Positions 6,286-12,209 of a DNA stretch of 12,209 nt are shown here, one piece after another. Made by a program: the position numbers and the translations under genes. Every line of letters begins with the position of its first letter. Position 1 is the stretch's first letter. Under the pieces are notes generated by a model. It saw only the letters and a program-made list of their open reading frames with translations. It made no database searches and had not been told where the DNA came from. Origin of the DNA: an uncultured Lachnospiraceae bacterium (GTDB lineage Bacteria > Bacillota > Clostridia > Lachnospirales > Lachnospiraceae); the NCBI GenBank assembly GCA_910586585.1, contig CAJUKA010000118.1, positions 1-12,209 on the forward strand, in the 5' to 3' direction.

Positions 6286-7719
6286 ATGGATAAAGGGATT
6301 AGGATTGCGATTATAGATAATGGAATTAATGAGCTTTTCTTAAAAAAAGGGATAGAAAAAAGTATTGCTATTGATGAAAATGGTATTTGTATAGCCGATA
6401 CAAAAGATATAGATCAGCAGCAATTCCAACATGGAACAAATTGTGCAATGATACTGGAGAAATATTGTTCAGATTGTCAGTTGATTAGCATAAGAATTTT
6501 GGACGAGAATGGGAAGGGTGCAATTAAAAGCATATATCCAGCATTAAAATGGTGCTATAAAAATGAAGTCCGTTTGGTTAATTTAAGTTTAGGAACAGTA
6601 GATTTTAGAGATTGTGAAAAGTTAAGATGCCTGATTAACAAATATGTCACAAAAGGCATGATTATAATAGCTGCAACTGCCAATTCTGGTTTTGTGTCAT
6701 ACCCGGCAAGTTTTACGAATGTAATTGGCGTGGCAACTACAGATAGTCCGTTGGACTATTGTAAAGATTATATGCAGATGGGTATAGATACTGTTGTACC
6801 ATCTGTACATACTATTAAAGTTTGTGATACGGAATTGAACACATCATTGAGTAACAGTTATGCAGCTCCATATATAAGTGCATTGATTGCTAATAAGTTA
6901 AAAGAAGATAGCACGTTTGAAATAAAGAAGTTAAAGACATATGCGAGTGAGCAAAGCCAACTGCGTATAGTTAAGGGAATATTTGAGCCGGACTGGGTTT
7001 ACAGAGCGTATGTATTGGGTATAAGAACAATAAGCAGAGCAAAGTATTATTTTGAAACAGTTGTGGGAAAATTTGAAGAAGTGCAGGAAGAAATAGATAC
7101 TATTATAGCATTTTCAATGTCCGATTTGGAAAAATTGCAAGTAGGGAATAAGAATTTAATATATATCGGTAAAGAGGATATTCATAAAATAAATGTGCAG
7201 GGATTCTTTTGGAGTAGGAAAACCAGACAACAACAGATTGTAAATAACCATTATCGGGGAAACGGTCTTGATGTACCAGTAGTGATATTGGCAATAGAAA
7301 CTGCAATAGATAGTTTTTATATACTTACTGAATTAAAGAAGGCGTTTGCCGATGGTGGCTATAACGCATATACAATTGGAATGGAGCCGGAATGTGTACT
7401 GTATGGGTTAGAGTATATGCCGGAGCCTGTTACAGATCATGAAGCATGGAAGAAATTTATAGAAAGTCAAGTTTTTTATAAACAAAGTGATTTGGTTATA
7501 TGGTGCGTTCCATTGGAAGATAGGGATAAATTTTTGAAAGTATATTCTGATTGTGATGTAGAGATTAGCCTTTGCAATGAGGGAGAGAATATATTGGCTA
7601 AGTTTTCTTTTGAGGGGGGAAAGGTTGAGAAAAAAATATCACAACTGATTGACAGGAAAGATGTTGAGGAAATATATCATACTATAGAAACGAAGCTGAC
7701 GGAGGATGAAGATGGATAA
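6286..7719 (+). CDS. Cytoplasmic S8 (subtilisin-like) protease with C-terminal maturation-type domain
   Basis: The protein is 477 residues from the ATG at 6286, which has GAGGT at 6276-6280 five bases upstream; the frame also opens at TTG 6265, which is less likely. The N-terminal ~230 residues form a subtilisin-type domain: Asp11 in I-A-I-I-D-N-G-I, His49 in F-Q-H-G-T-N, the oxyanion Asn133 in A-T-A-N-S-G and the nucleophile Ser191 in N-S-Y-A-A-P. All catalytic residues are present. There is no signal peptide or propeptide, so it should act inside the cell, plausibly removing leaders from both Cys-rich precursors. Residues ~235-477 are not protease; about 330-415 resemble region 148-240 of the TIGR04066 protein (V-P-V-V-I-L-A ... 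E-C-V-L-Y-G ... S-D-L-V-I-W-C-V-P). It overlaps the ABC gene by 8 bases, implying coupled protease and exporter. Confidence 0.85.
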   Translation: MDKGIRIAIIDNGINELFLKKGIEKSIAIDENGICIADTKDIDQQQFQHGTNCAMILEKYCSDCQLISIRILDENGKGAIKSIYPALKWCYKNEVRLVNLSLGTVDFRDCEKLRCLINKYVTKGMIIIAATANSGFVSYPASFTNVIGVATTDSPLDYCKDYMQMGIDTVVPSVHTIKVCDTELNTSLSNSYAAPYISALIANKLKEDSTFEIKKLKTYASEQSQLRIVKGIFEPDWVYRAYVLGIRTISRAKYYFETVVGKFEEVQEEIDTIIAFSMSDLEKLQVGNKNLIYIGKEDIHKINVQGFFWSRKTRQQQIVNNHYRGNGLDVPVVILAIETAIDSFYILTELKKAFADGGYNAYTIGMEPECVLYGLEYMPEPVTDHEAWKKFIESQVFYKQSDLVIWCVPLEDRDKFLKVYSDCDVEISLCNEGENILAKFSFEGGKVEKKISQLIDRKDVEEIYHTIETKLTEDEDG

Positions 7720-9418
7720 TAAAGAGGCTATAAAGAGATTGCTTTTGTTATTGAACAGATACAGAAGAACAATAGCTGTGATTGTCTGTTGCCTGTTTAT
7801 TTCTACAGGGTTGAACCTTTGCGTCCCACTAATCAGCAGACGGATCATGGATGATGGCTTTATTGGTGGCGATAAGAAATTATTGATTGAGCTGGTTTTG
7901 GCATCTATGGTAATTTACGCTATAAATTCCCTTATAGATATAATCAAAGAAAAGAAACGTGTAGATATTTCAGCTAAGATACAATACTTTCTCTCAGAAC
8001 AGTCTTTTTCCCATCTTATGAAGCTGCGAGTAAGCTATTTTAATAACACAAATTATGCGGAGACTTTGAATAATATTAACACAGATATTAACCAGATGAC
8101 ATCTATTGCTGATAGCAGCGTTTTCTTTGTAATTACGCAGGCGTTCAGCATGGTCGGTGGTATTATTGGATTACTTATTATAGATTTTAGAATGACAATA
8201 TTGGTACTTCTATTTATTCCGATCAAGTGTGTCGTGATGAAATATTTTGCTAAGAAACAAAAACAGATTATGGATGAGTTCATAACAAGTAATCAAAAAT
8301 ATGCGAAATGGTTTGGAGATACTGTTGGTGGGGTACGGGAAGTTAAGCTGTTTAATGTCTTTGATAAAAAACATGAGGAATTTGCACTCAATCAGAACGA
8401 AATTATAGAGAAGCAAAAGCAAATGAATATGTTAGGGCAGTGGAATATGATCATAGACAGCATTATGGTACAGTTGCTTTCCACGCTGTTATATATTTTA
8501 GGAGCAAATTTGGTGTTTGATCTCCGGCTTTCGGTGGGTAGTGTGTTTGCTTTTATTACATATAGTGCTTATGTTACAGGACCAATTTCTGCAATCCTTA
8601 ACATAGGATACCTTCTATCAGGAATTATCCCGTCAACTAAGCGATATTATGCTTTTATGGATTTGGAGGAAGAAACGGATAACCGGAAGAATGTAGAGCC
8701 GCATCTGAATGATTTGAAATTGGAACAGGTTTCTTTTGCATATGAAAAGGATAAATATATTCTAAAGAATATTGACATTTCATTTGCAAAGGGTAGCAAG
8801 ACAGCGATAATCGGACGTAATGGTTCAGGAAAGACAACAATCATCAATCTTCTTACCAGAATGTATGAGCCGACAAGTGGAAAGATATTGTTAGGAACAG
8901 AAAATATTTCAGAATTGTCATTGTCGGAATACAGAAATATGGTATCAGTGGTAAGCCAACAGATATATCTTTTTAATGATACGATAAGAAATAATATCTG
9001 TTTGTACAAGCAGGTGGATGATGCAATGATAGAAGCTGCTTATAAGGATAGTGGACTTGAAGATTTTATAAAAGAGGTTTCTTTAGATTATGTGGTAGGA
9101 CAGAATGGAGCAATGCTTTCCGGTGGACAGAAACAAAAGATAGCTCTTGCAAGGGCATTGATACATGATAAGCCGATTGTTATATTTGATGAAGCCACTT
9201 CAAATACGGATGCTTATTCAGAACAGCAGATTAACGGATTGTTGAATACTAAGCTGAAAGAAAAAACAGTGATAGTTATAACACATAAGAAAGAGATATT
9301 AAGCAAAGTCGATCAGATTATCGTGCTGAAGGAAGGTGTGGTTGCTGATATAGGAAGGTATAGTGAGCTGATAGGTAAAAATGATGAATTAAAGATTATG
9401 TTAGAAAAATTAGATTAG
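7712..9418 (+). CDS. ABC peptide exporter, fused membrane and ATPase domains
   Basis: The protein is 568 residues from the ATG at 7712 (GGAGG at 7701-7705, six bases away; the in-frame ATG at 7706 touches the ribosome site). The N-terminal ~310 residues have about six membrane segments, as in type-1 exporters. The ATPase domain shows Walker A G-R-N-G-S-G-K-T-T (368-376), Q-loop glutamines near 416-417, signature L-S-G-G-Q-K-Q-K (469-476), Walker B I-V-I-F-D-E with the catalytic Glu at 494, D-loop S-N-T-D-A and the switch His at 525. It works as a homodimer. No N-terminal C39 peptidase domain is present, unlike many bacteriocin exporters, so leader removal must be done by another enzyme, and the coupled S8 protease is the obvious candidate. 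As the only exporter in the window it may serve both RiPP modules. Confidence 0.9.
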   Translation: MDNKEAIKRLLLLLNRYRRTIAVIVCCLFISTGLNLCVPLISRRIMDDGFIGGDKKLLIELVLASMVIYAINSLIDIIKEKKRVDISAKIQYFLSEQSFSHLMKLRVSYFNNTNYAETLNNINTDINQMTSIADSSVFFVITQAFSMVGGIIGLLIIDFRMTILVLLFIPIKCVVMKYFAKKQKQIMDEFITSNQKYAKWFGDTVGGVREVKLFNVFDKKHEEFALNQNEIIEKQKQMNMLGQWNMIIDSIMVQLLSTLLYILGANLVFDLRLSVGSVFAFITYSAYVTGPISAILNIGYLLSGIIPSTKRYYAFMDLEEETDNRKNVEPHLNDLKLEQVSFAYEKDKYILKNIDISFAKGSKTAIIGRNGSGKTTIINLLTRMYEPTSGKILLGTENISELSLSEYRNMVSVVSQQIYLFNDTIRNNICLYKQVDDAMIEAAYKDSGLEDFIKEVSLDYVVGQNGAMLSGGQKQKIALARALIHDKPIVIFDEATSNTDAYSEQQINGLLNTKLKEKTVIVITHKKEILSKVDQIIVLKEGVVADIGRYSELIGKNDELKIMLEKLD

Positions 9419-9428
9419 TACAAGGAAG

Positions 9429-9468
9429 TCCTTTCAGAATAATAACGAATGTCTGAAAGGATTTTTTT
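9429..9468 (+). terminator. Rho-independent terminator after ABC exporter
   Basis: A perfect 10-bp stem pairs TCCTTTCAGA (9429-9438) with TCTGAAAGGA (9452-9461). The loop is 13 bases and a run of seven T residues follows (9462-9468). It ends just before the operator repeats of P3, insulating module 2 from the exporter operon. Confidence 0.88.
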
Positions 9469-9470
9469 GC

Positions 9471-9536
9471 CGTTTTCTGCAAAAACAGTTCATTTTCTGC
9501 AGGGGTAATTGAACTTTATCTCAATTTTGTTATTAT
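9471..9536 (+). promoter_or_regulatory. Promoter P3 with LytTR-type direct-repeat operator (RiPP module 2)
   Basis: The repeats CGTTTTCTGCA (9471) and CATTTTCTGCA (9491) are spaced 20 bp. TTGAAC (9509-9514) and TATTAT (9531-9536) are separated by 16 bp. As in P1 and P2, the -35 begins 10 bp after the G of the second TTTCTG. Transcription should begin near 9543, leaving a leader of about 68 bases before the ATG at 9611. Confidence 0.72.
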
Positions 9537-9610
9537 TATTAAAAAAGCAGGAATCTATAAAAAATTAAAACTGGCGATTGGATCAAAACTATTGAACGGA
9601 GGTAAGGATA

Positions 9611-10321
9611 ATGGCAATTACAGGAGTAAATGGTGGGGTAAGCAGTAATTATGCAAACTATTATGCATCAAAATCAAAGGATGATACAAGAACAAAGAGC
9701 GAAAGCACAGGAGAAGTAAGTAGTAAAAGCGTAGATACAGCAAAAACAGGTACTACGACAGCTACAGGATCAAAAAGTAGGACAGCAACGGAATATACTA
9801 AGTATTTACAGGAGAAATTTAGTTATTTTAACAAATCGACATCAATGGAAGGTGTACCAACAACAGTTTCTGTATCAAGTGCATTTATTAAAAAATGTGC
9901 AAATGATCCAGAGAAAGCAAAATTTTTAGAGGAAAATTTGAATGCCTTGCCAGAATGTGCAGCGAAAGCAGTTGCAGGGTGTCAGGGAACATTAACTAAC
10001 CTTAGCTATCAGGTTGATGCAAATGGCAATATTTCTGTGGCAATATCTGGCACAAGTGATCCTGACGGTAAAATTGCTAAAGAGAATGCTGAGAGGAAGG
10101 CAAAGGAAAGTAAAGAAAAAGAGAAAAAATTAGAAGAAAGAAGAGCAGCTAAAAAAGCAGAAGAGAAAAAACTGGAAGAGAGATTAGCAGCTAAAAAGGC
10201 ATTGACAGAGAAAACAGATACTAACATAAATACCAGTAGTGGACAAATTAGAATTACAGAGGCTTCGGCATATACAAATCAAACCATCAATGTTGGAAGT
10301 AATTTTAATAGCTATAGTTAA
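9611..10321 (+). CDS. Uncharacterised charged protein, first gene of RiPP module 2
   Basis: This 236-residue soluble protein has no signal peptide. GGAGGTAAGG (9599-9608) supports the ATG at 9611. Residues 1-60 are Ser/Thr/Lys-rich and low in complexity. A compact middle (about 60-148) contains E-Y-T-K-Y-L-Q-E-K-F and V-S-V-S-S-A-F-I-K-K-C-A-N-D-P. Residues 154-202 are an almost pure Lys/Glu/Ala helix with a 14-residue tandem repeat. The C-terminus is Asn/Thr/Ser-rich. Layout, length class and operon position match the protein at 1526, and both contain a V-x-V/I-(S/T)-x-S-A-F-x-K-(K/M) segment; distant paralogy is likely but sequence identity is low. Function is unknown. Its place ahead of the precursor and behind a quorum-type operator suggests a conserved part of the system, not a passenger. 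Confidence 0.75.
   Translation: MAITGVNGGVSSNYANYYASKSKDDTRTKSESTGEVSSKSVDTAKTGTTTATGSKSRTATEYTKYLQEKFSYFNKSTSMEGVPTTVSVSSAFIKKCANDPEKAKFLEENLNALPECAAKAVAGCQGTLTNLSYQVDANGNISVAISGTSDPDGKIAKENAERKAKESKEKEKKLEERRAAKKAEEKKLEERLAAKKALTEKTDTNINTSSGQIRITEASAYTNQTINVGSNFNSYS
10121..10204 (+). repeat. 42-bp tandem coding repeat (two copies)
   Basis: Two adjacent 42-base units encode E-K-K-L-E-E-R-(R/L)-A-A-K-K-A-(E/L), residues 171-184 and 185-198 of the charged protein. The DNA copies differ mainly at synonymous positions, so the duplication is not very recent or the helix is under selection. The unit is two heptads long, fitting extension of a coiled coil or single alpha helix. Confidence 0.7.
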
Positions 10322-10405
10322 GTAGATAATTATGAAATATAGAATTGCATAATATGTGGTTTTGCAAGAATCTATATAGTTAAATCTTTGAAAGGGGGTG
10401 AAATT

Positions 10406-10615
10406 ATGGGAAGCAAGAAGCTTGGAAAAAAGGGCGGCTTTGATGAAGGCACATTGGTGGCTTTTGCATGTGCATGTAATTGTAACTTATGTCTGTGTAC
10501 ATCATGTAGCAATTGTAATACAATTCCAAATGCTACGGGACTCCAGCTTACAGGAAATGTAACTTACAATAACCTGTACAACAAGTCGTTTGGACCTATG
10601 ACACTTTTGAGTTAG
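10406..10615 (+). CDS. Cys-rich RiPP precursor peptide 2 (CLI_3235/Clo7bot family)
   Basis: The 69-residue peptide has the leader S-K-K-L-G-K-K-G-G-F-D-E-G-T-L-V-A-F. A dense core follows, with seven cysteines (C22, C24, C26, C29, C31, C34, C37), and then a tail of 32 residues rich in Asn, Thr and Leu. The leader shares L-G-K-K and G-T-L-V-A-F with the peptide at 2173, and in both the first Cys is residue 22, two or three residues after A-F. The ATG at 10406 has AGGGGGTG (10393-10400) five bases upstream; an in-frame TTG at 10388 lies upstream of that ribosome site and is rejected. The likely modifying enzyme is CcpM2, downstream of two terminator-like hairpins. The last codons of this gene are part of an imperfect tandem repeat that continues past the stop. 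Confidence 0.87.
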   Translation: MGSKKLGKKGGFDEGTLVAFACACNCNLCLCTSCSNCNTIPNATGLQLTGNVTYNNLYNKSFGPMTLLS

Positions 10616-10685
10616 GCATAGGAAGTTACAGGCAGCATTTGAGCCTATAACTTTTTGAGTTAGGTTCAGAAGCTATAGGCAGCCT
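10589..10685 (+). repeat. Imperfect ~49-bp tandem duplication spanning the precursor 2 stop
   Basis: Unit 1 (10589-10637) and unit 2 (from 10638) align almost end to end. Shared blocks are TTTG(G)A(G)CCTAT(G/A)AC, then TTTTGAGTTAGG, then a variable part, then G-A-A-G-(T/C)-TA-(C/T)-AGGCAGC. The GAGTTAGG blocks begin at 10609 and 10657, 48 bp apart, with a one-base indel elsewhere. Unit 1 holds the final codons and stop of the precursor; unit 2 is non-coding. The duplication creates the arms of the hairpins described next. Confidence 0.65.
10623..10656 (+). terminator. First terminator-like hairpin after precursor 2
   Basis: AAGTTACAGGC (10623-10633) pairs with GCCTATAACTT (10643-10653) with one C-A mismatch and a 9-base loop. 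The right arm ends in a TTTTT run (10652-10656). It could terminate or attenuate transcription within eight bases of the precursor stop. Confidence 0.5.
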
Positions 10686-10713
10686 GATGAGATATTAGTC
10701 AGGCTGCCTTTTT
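10677..10713 (+). terminator. Strong terminator/attenuator between precursor 2 and its maturase
   Basis: A perfect 11-bp GC-rich stem pairs AGGCAGCCTGA (10677-10687) with TCAGGCTGCCT (10699-10709) around an 11-base loop. TTTTT follows at 10709-10713. It sits 20 bases upstream of the maturase ATG and leaves the maturase dependent on readthrough, which would give much precursor and little enzyme. No separate promoter is evident between the hairpin and the maturase. Confidence 0.82.
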
Positions 10714-10733
10714 AAAATTAGGAGGAAAAATAT

Positions 10734-12188
10734 ATGATTGAACATATACCATATATTCATTTGATAGAGATATATAACGAGAAATATTTATACGATGTAA
10801 ACACTAACGGAATAGTTCATATTTCTGATGAAATGTTTGTTTTCTTGAATAAGTTGATTTCAAATACTTCAATAAGCAAAGAACAAATCAGCAGTGAGTA
10901 TAATACGTTGAGTGAGGAATGTCAAAGTGATATAGATTTATTGATGCAACGAGGATTTCTTTGTGACAAGAACGAAAATATTGTTTTTCGGCATCCTGAA
11001 ACAGATCGGCTTGAAGAGTTTTATAAGACTAATTTGAATATGATGACATTACAAGTAACGCAAAACTGTAATTTAAGATGTAAATATTGCGTTTATTCGG
11101 GAAGTTATGTGAATAGAACACACATGAATAAACGTATGAGTTTAAAAACTGCGATTGAAGCAGTAAAATTTTTATATGACCATTCGTTAAACAGTGATTC
11201 AGTAACTATAGGTTTTTATGGTGGGGAACCCTTGTTAGAGTATGAATTGATTAAACAGTGTGTTCAATATGCGGAAGAAATTTTTGCTGGTAAGAAGCTG
11301 TCATTTAATATGACAAGCAATGCAACTTTACTCACAGAGGATAGCATAAAATTTTTAGCAGAACATGGTTTTAATTTGACAATTAGTTTGGACGGACCTG
11401 CAAATATTCAAAATAAAAATAGGATATTTGCGGCAAGCAATAAAGGTACTTATGAAACTGTTATGGAACGTTTGGAGCTGGTAAAGAAAATCTGTCCTGA
11501 ATTTATTAAAAATATTTCATTTAATGCCGTTATTGACTTAAAACAGGATGTTTCATGTACAAGCCAATTTTTTATGACATATGATTTGGTAAAAGAAATT
11601 GGTGTCTCAGGAAATTATGTTGATGTTAATAATTTGAAGGAATTAGAACAGGATGAAGTGCCGCCGGAATTTTATGCAAATTCCAATTACGAGGTATTTA
11701 AGGTCTATCTGAATAGTTGTACAAATCTGCTGAAAGGCTATGATTCTTCGTTGTATAACTTTCATATATCTGCATTGCATAATCAGATGGTGGAAAGAAA
11801 TGTTTATAATAAGCATGATAGCTGCTATGATTGTCCGGGTGGTCAATGTTTGCCGGGAATACAAAGACTATTTGTAAATGTTGATGGTAAAATGTTTCCA
11901 TGTGAAAGGGTAAATGAATCATCTGACATTCTTTGTATTGGAAGTATTCAGGAAGGCTTTGATATAGAAAATGCGAAGAATCTACTCAATGTTGCGAAGA
12001 TCTCAGAGAATGAGTGTAAAAAATGTTGGTGTTATAAGATGTGCGAGTTGTGCTGCGGTAAAGCAGAGAATAATGGAAAACTGGATAAGGGAAAACGACT
12101 TTCTTTTTGCAAGACAAGCAGGTATTCGATAGAAGAAAACATAAAAAATTATGTAACACTAAAGAAATATGGTAGTCGTACAGTGTGA
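10734..12188 (+). CDS. ccpM: Radical SAM/SPASM Cys-rich peptide maturase (CcpM type), copy 2
   Basis: The 484-residue paralogue of the enzyme at 2447 has the same order: an N-terminal leader-binding-like segment (~1-95), C112-x3-C116-x2-C119 in the radical SAM core, G-G-E-P at 163-166, and a SPASM-like end with C364, C367, C372, C390, C401, C428, C431, C433, C437, C440, C441 and C459. AGGAGG at 10720-10725 supports the ATG. Its core motif region is identical to copy 1 over 25 residues (106-130), while the N-terminal recognition part and the cluster region diverge, as expected for enzymes dedicated to different precursors. Copy 1 has Cys at 435; the aligned residue here is D451, while C433 and C441 are extra. 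The probable substrate is the seven-Cys precursor at 10406, and thioether formation is inferred from the family. Another gene starts 12 bases downstream. Confidence 0.9.
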   Translation: MIEHIPYIHLIEIYNEKYLYDVNTNGIVHISDEMFVFLNKLISNTSISKEQISSEYNTLSEECQSDIDLLMQRGFLCDKNENIVFRHPETDRLEEFYKTNLNMMTLQVTQNCNLRCKYCVYSGSYVNRTHMNKRMSLKTAIEAVKFLYDHSLNSDSVTIGFYGGEPLLEYELIKQCVQYAEEIFAGKKLSFNMTSNATLLTEDSIKFLAEHGFNLTISLDGPANIQNKNRIFAASNKGTYETVMERLELVKKICPEFIKNISFNAVIDLKQDVSCTSQFFMTYDLVKEIGVSGNYVDVNNLKELEQDEVPPEFYANSNYEVFKVYLNSCTNLLKGYDSSLYNFHISALHNQMVERNVYNKHDSCYDCPGGQCLPGIQRLFVNVDGKMFPCERVNESSDILCIGSIQEGFDIENAKNLLNVAKISENECKKCWCYKMCELCCGKAENNGKLDKGKRLSFCKTSRYSIEENIKNYVTLKKYGSRTV

Positions 12189-12199
12189 AAGGAGCAATA

Positions 12200-12209
12200 A
12201 TGAAAAAAA
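12200..12209 (+). CDS. Start of a further gene in module 2 (cut by window edge)
   Basis: An ATG at 12200 follows AAAGGAGC (12188-12195) at proper spacing and opens M-K-K. By analogy with module 1, where the TIGR04066-family gene follows the maturase, this may be a second copy of that gene. The identity cannot be read from three codons. Confidence 0.45.

Noticed and set aside
8584..8594. Single TTTCTGCA match inside the ABC exporter gene
   Set aside because: It is an isolated half-site in coding sequence, with no partner 20-21 bp away and no promoter-like hexamers at the expected distance.
10009..10227. Minus-strand frame rich in Ser/Phe/Leu opposite the charged protein
   Set aside because: It is a mirror of the Lys/Glu-rich codons of the plus-strand gene, with no ribosome site; the composition explains the open frame.
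1..12209. Search for CRISPR arrays, tRNA/rRNA genes, insertion sequences, attachment sites or riboswitches
   Set aside because: No regularly spaced repeats, transposase-like frames, terminal inverted repeats or conserved RNA motifs were seen. The short repeats present are explained by the operators and the precursor 2 tail duplication.

Overview
The window is AT-rich and every gene lies on the + strand. It carries strong Shine-Dalgarno sequences, compact translationally coupled operons and Firmicutes-type families (agr quorum sensing, Cys-rich ranthipeptide-type precursors, radical SAM/SPASM maturases). This points to an anaerobic Clostridia, most likely a gut- or rumen-type Lachnospiraceae. 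The taxon is inferred from style and gene families, not from a marker gene.

The window reads as one quorum-sensing-controlled RiPP (ribosomally made, modified peptide) locus. From left to right: the last codons of a LytTR response regulator (1-77) and an AgrC-like sensor kinase (78-1379), closed by a terminator. RiPP module 1 (1526-5213) follows: an uncharacterised charged protein, a 64-residue Cys-rich precursor of the CLI_3235/Clo7bot type, a CcpM-type radical SAM maturase, a TIGR04066-family maturation protein and an acyl-carrier-related protein. Next are agrB and agrD (5335-6065), closed by a terminator, then a cytoplasmic subtilisin-like protease translationally coupled to an ABC exporter (6286-9418), closed by a terminator. 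RiPP module 2 (9611 to the right edge) has a second charged protein, a second precursor with seven cysteines and a second CcpM. The first three codons of another gene reach the edge.

The most informative signal is outside the genes. Module 1, agrBD and module 2 are each preceded by two direct repeats of the form CA(T/C)TTTCTGCA, spaced 20-21 bp. In all three cases a -35-like hexamer starts exactly 10 bp after the G of the second repeat, with a 16-bp spacer to a -10-like hexamer. This looks like a LytTR (AgrA/VirR-type) operator-promoter. The simplest model is that AgrB processes AgrD to a cyclic autoinducer, AgrC senses it and the LytTR regulator is activated. The regulator then switches on agrBD (positive feedback) and both peptide modules. 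The protease/exporter pair has no such site and seems to have its own extended -10 promoter.

Inferred division of labour: CcpM1 and CcpM2 modify the Cys-rich cores of their own precursors, the TIGR04066-type and ACP-related proteins assist, the S8 protease removes leaders, and the single ABC transporter exports both products. The C-terminal half of the S8 protease appears to contain a domain related to the TIGR04066 protein, which ties the protease to the maturation machinery.
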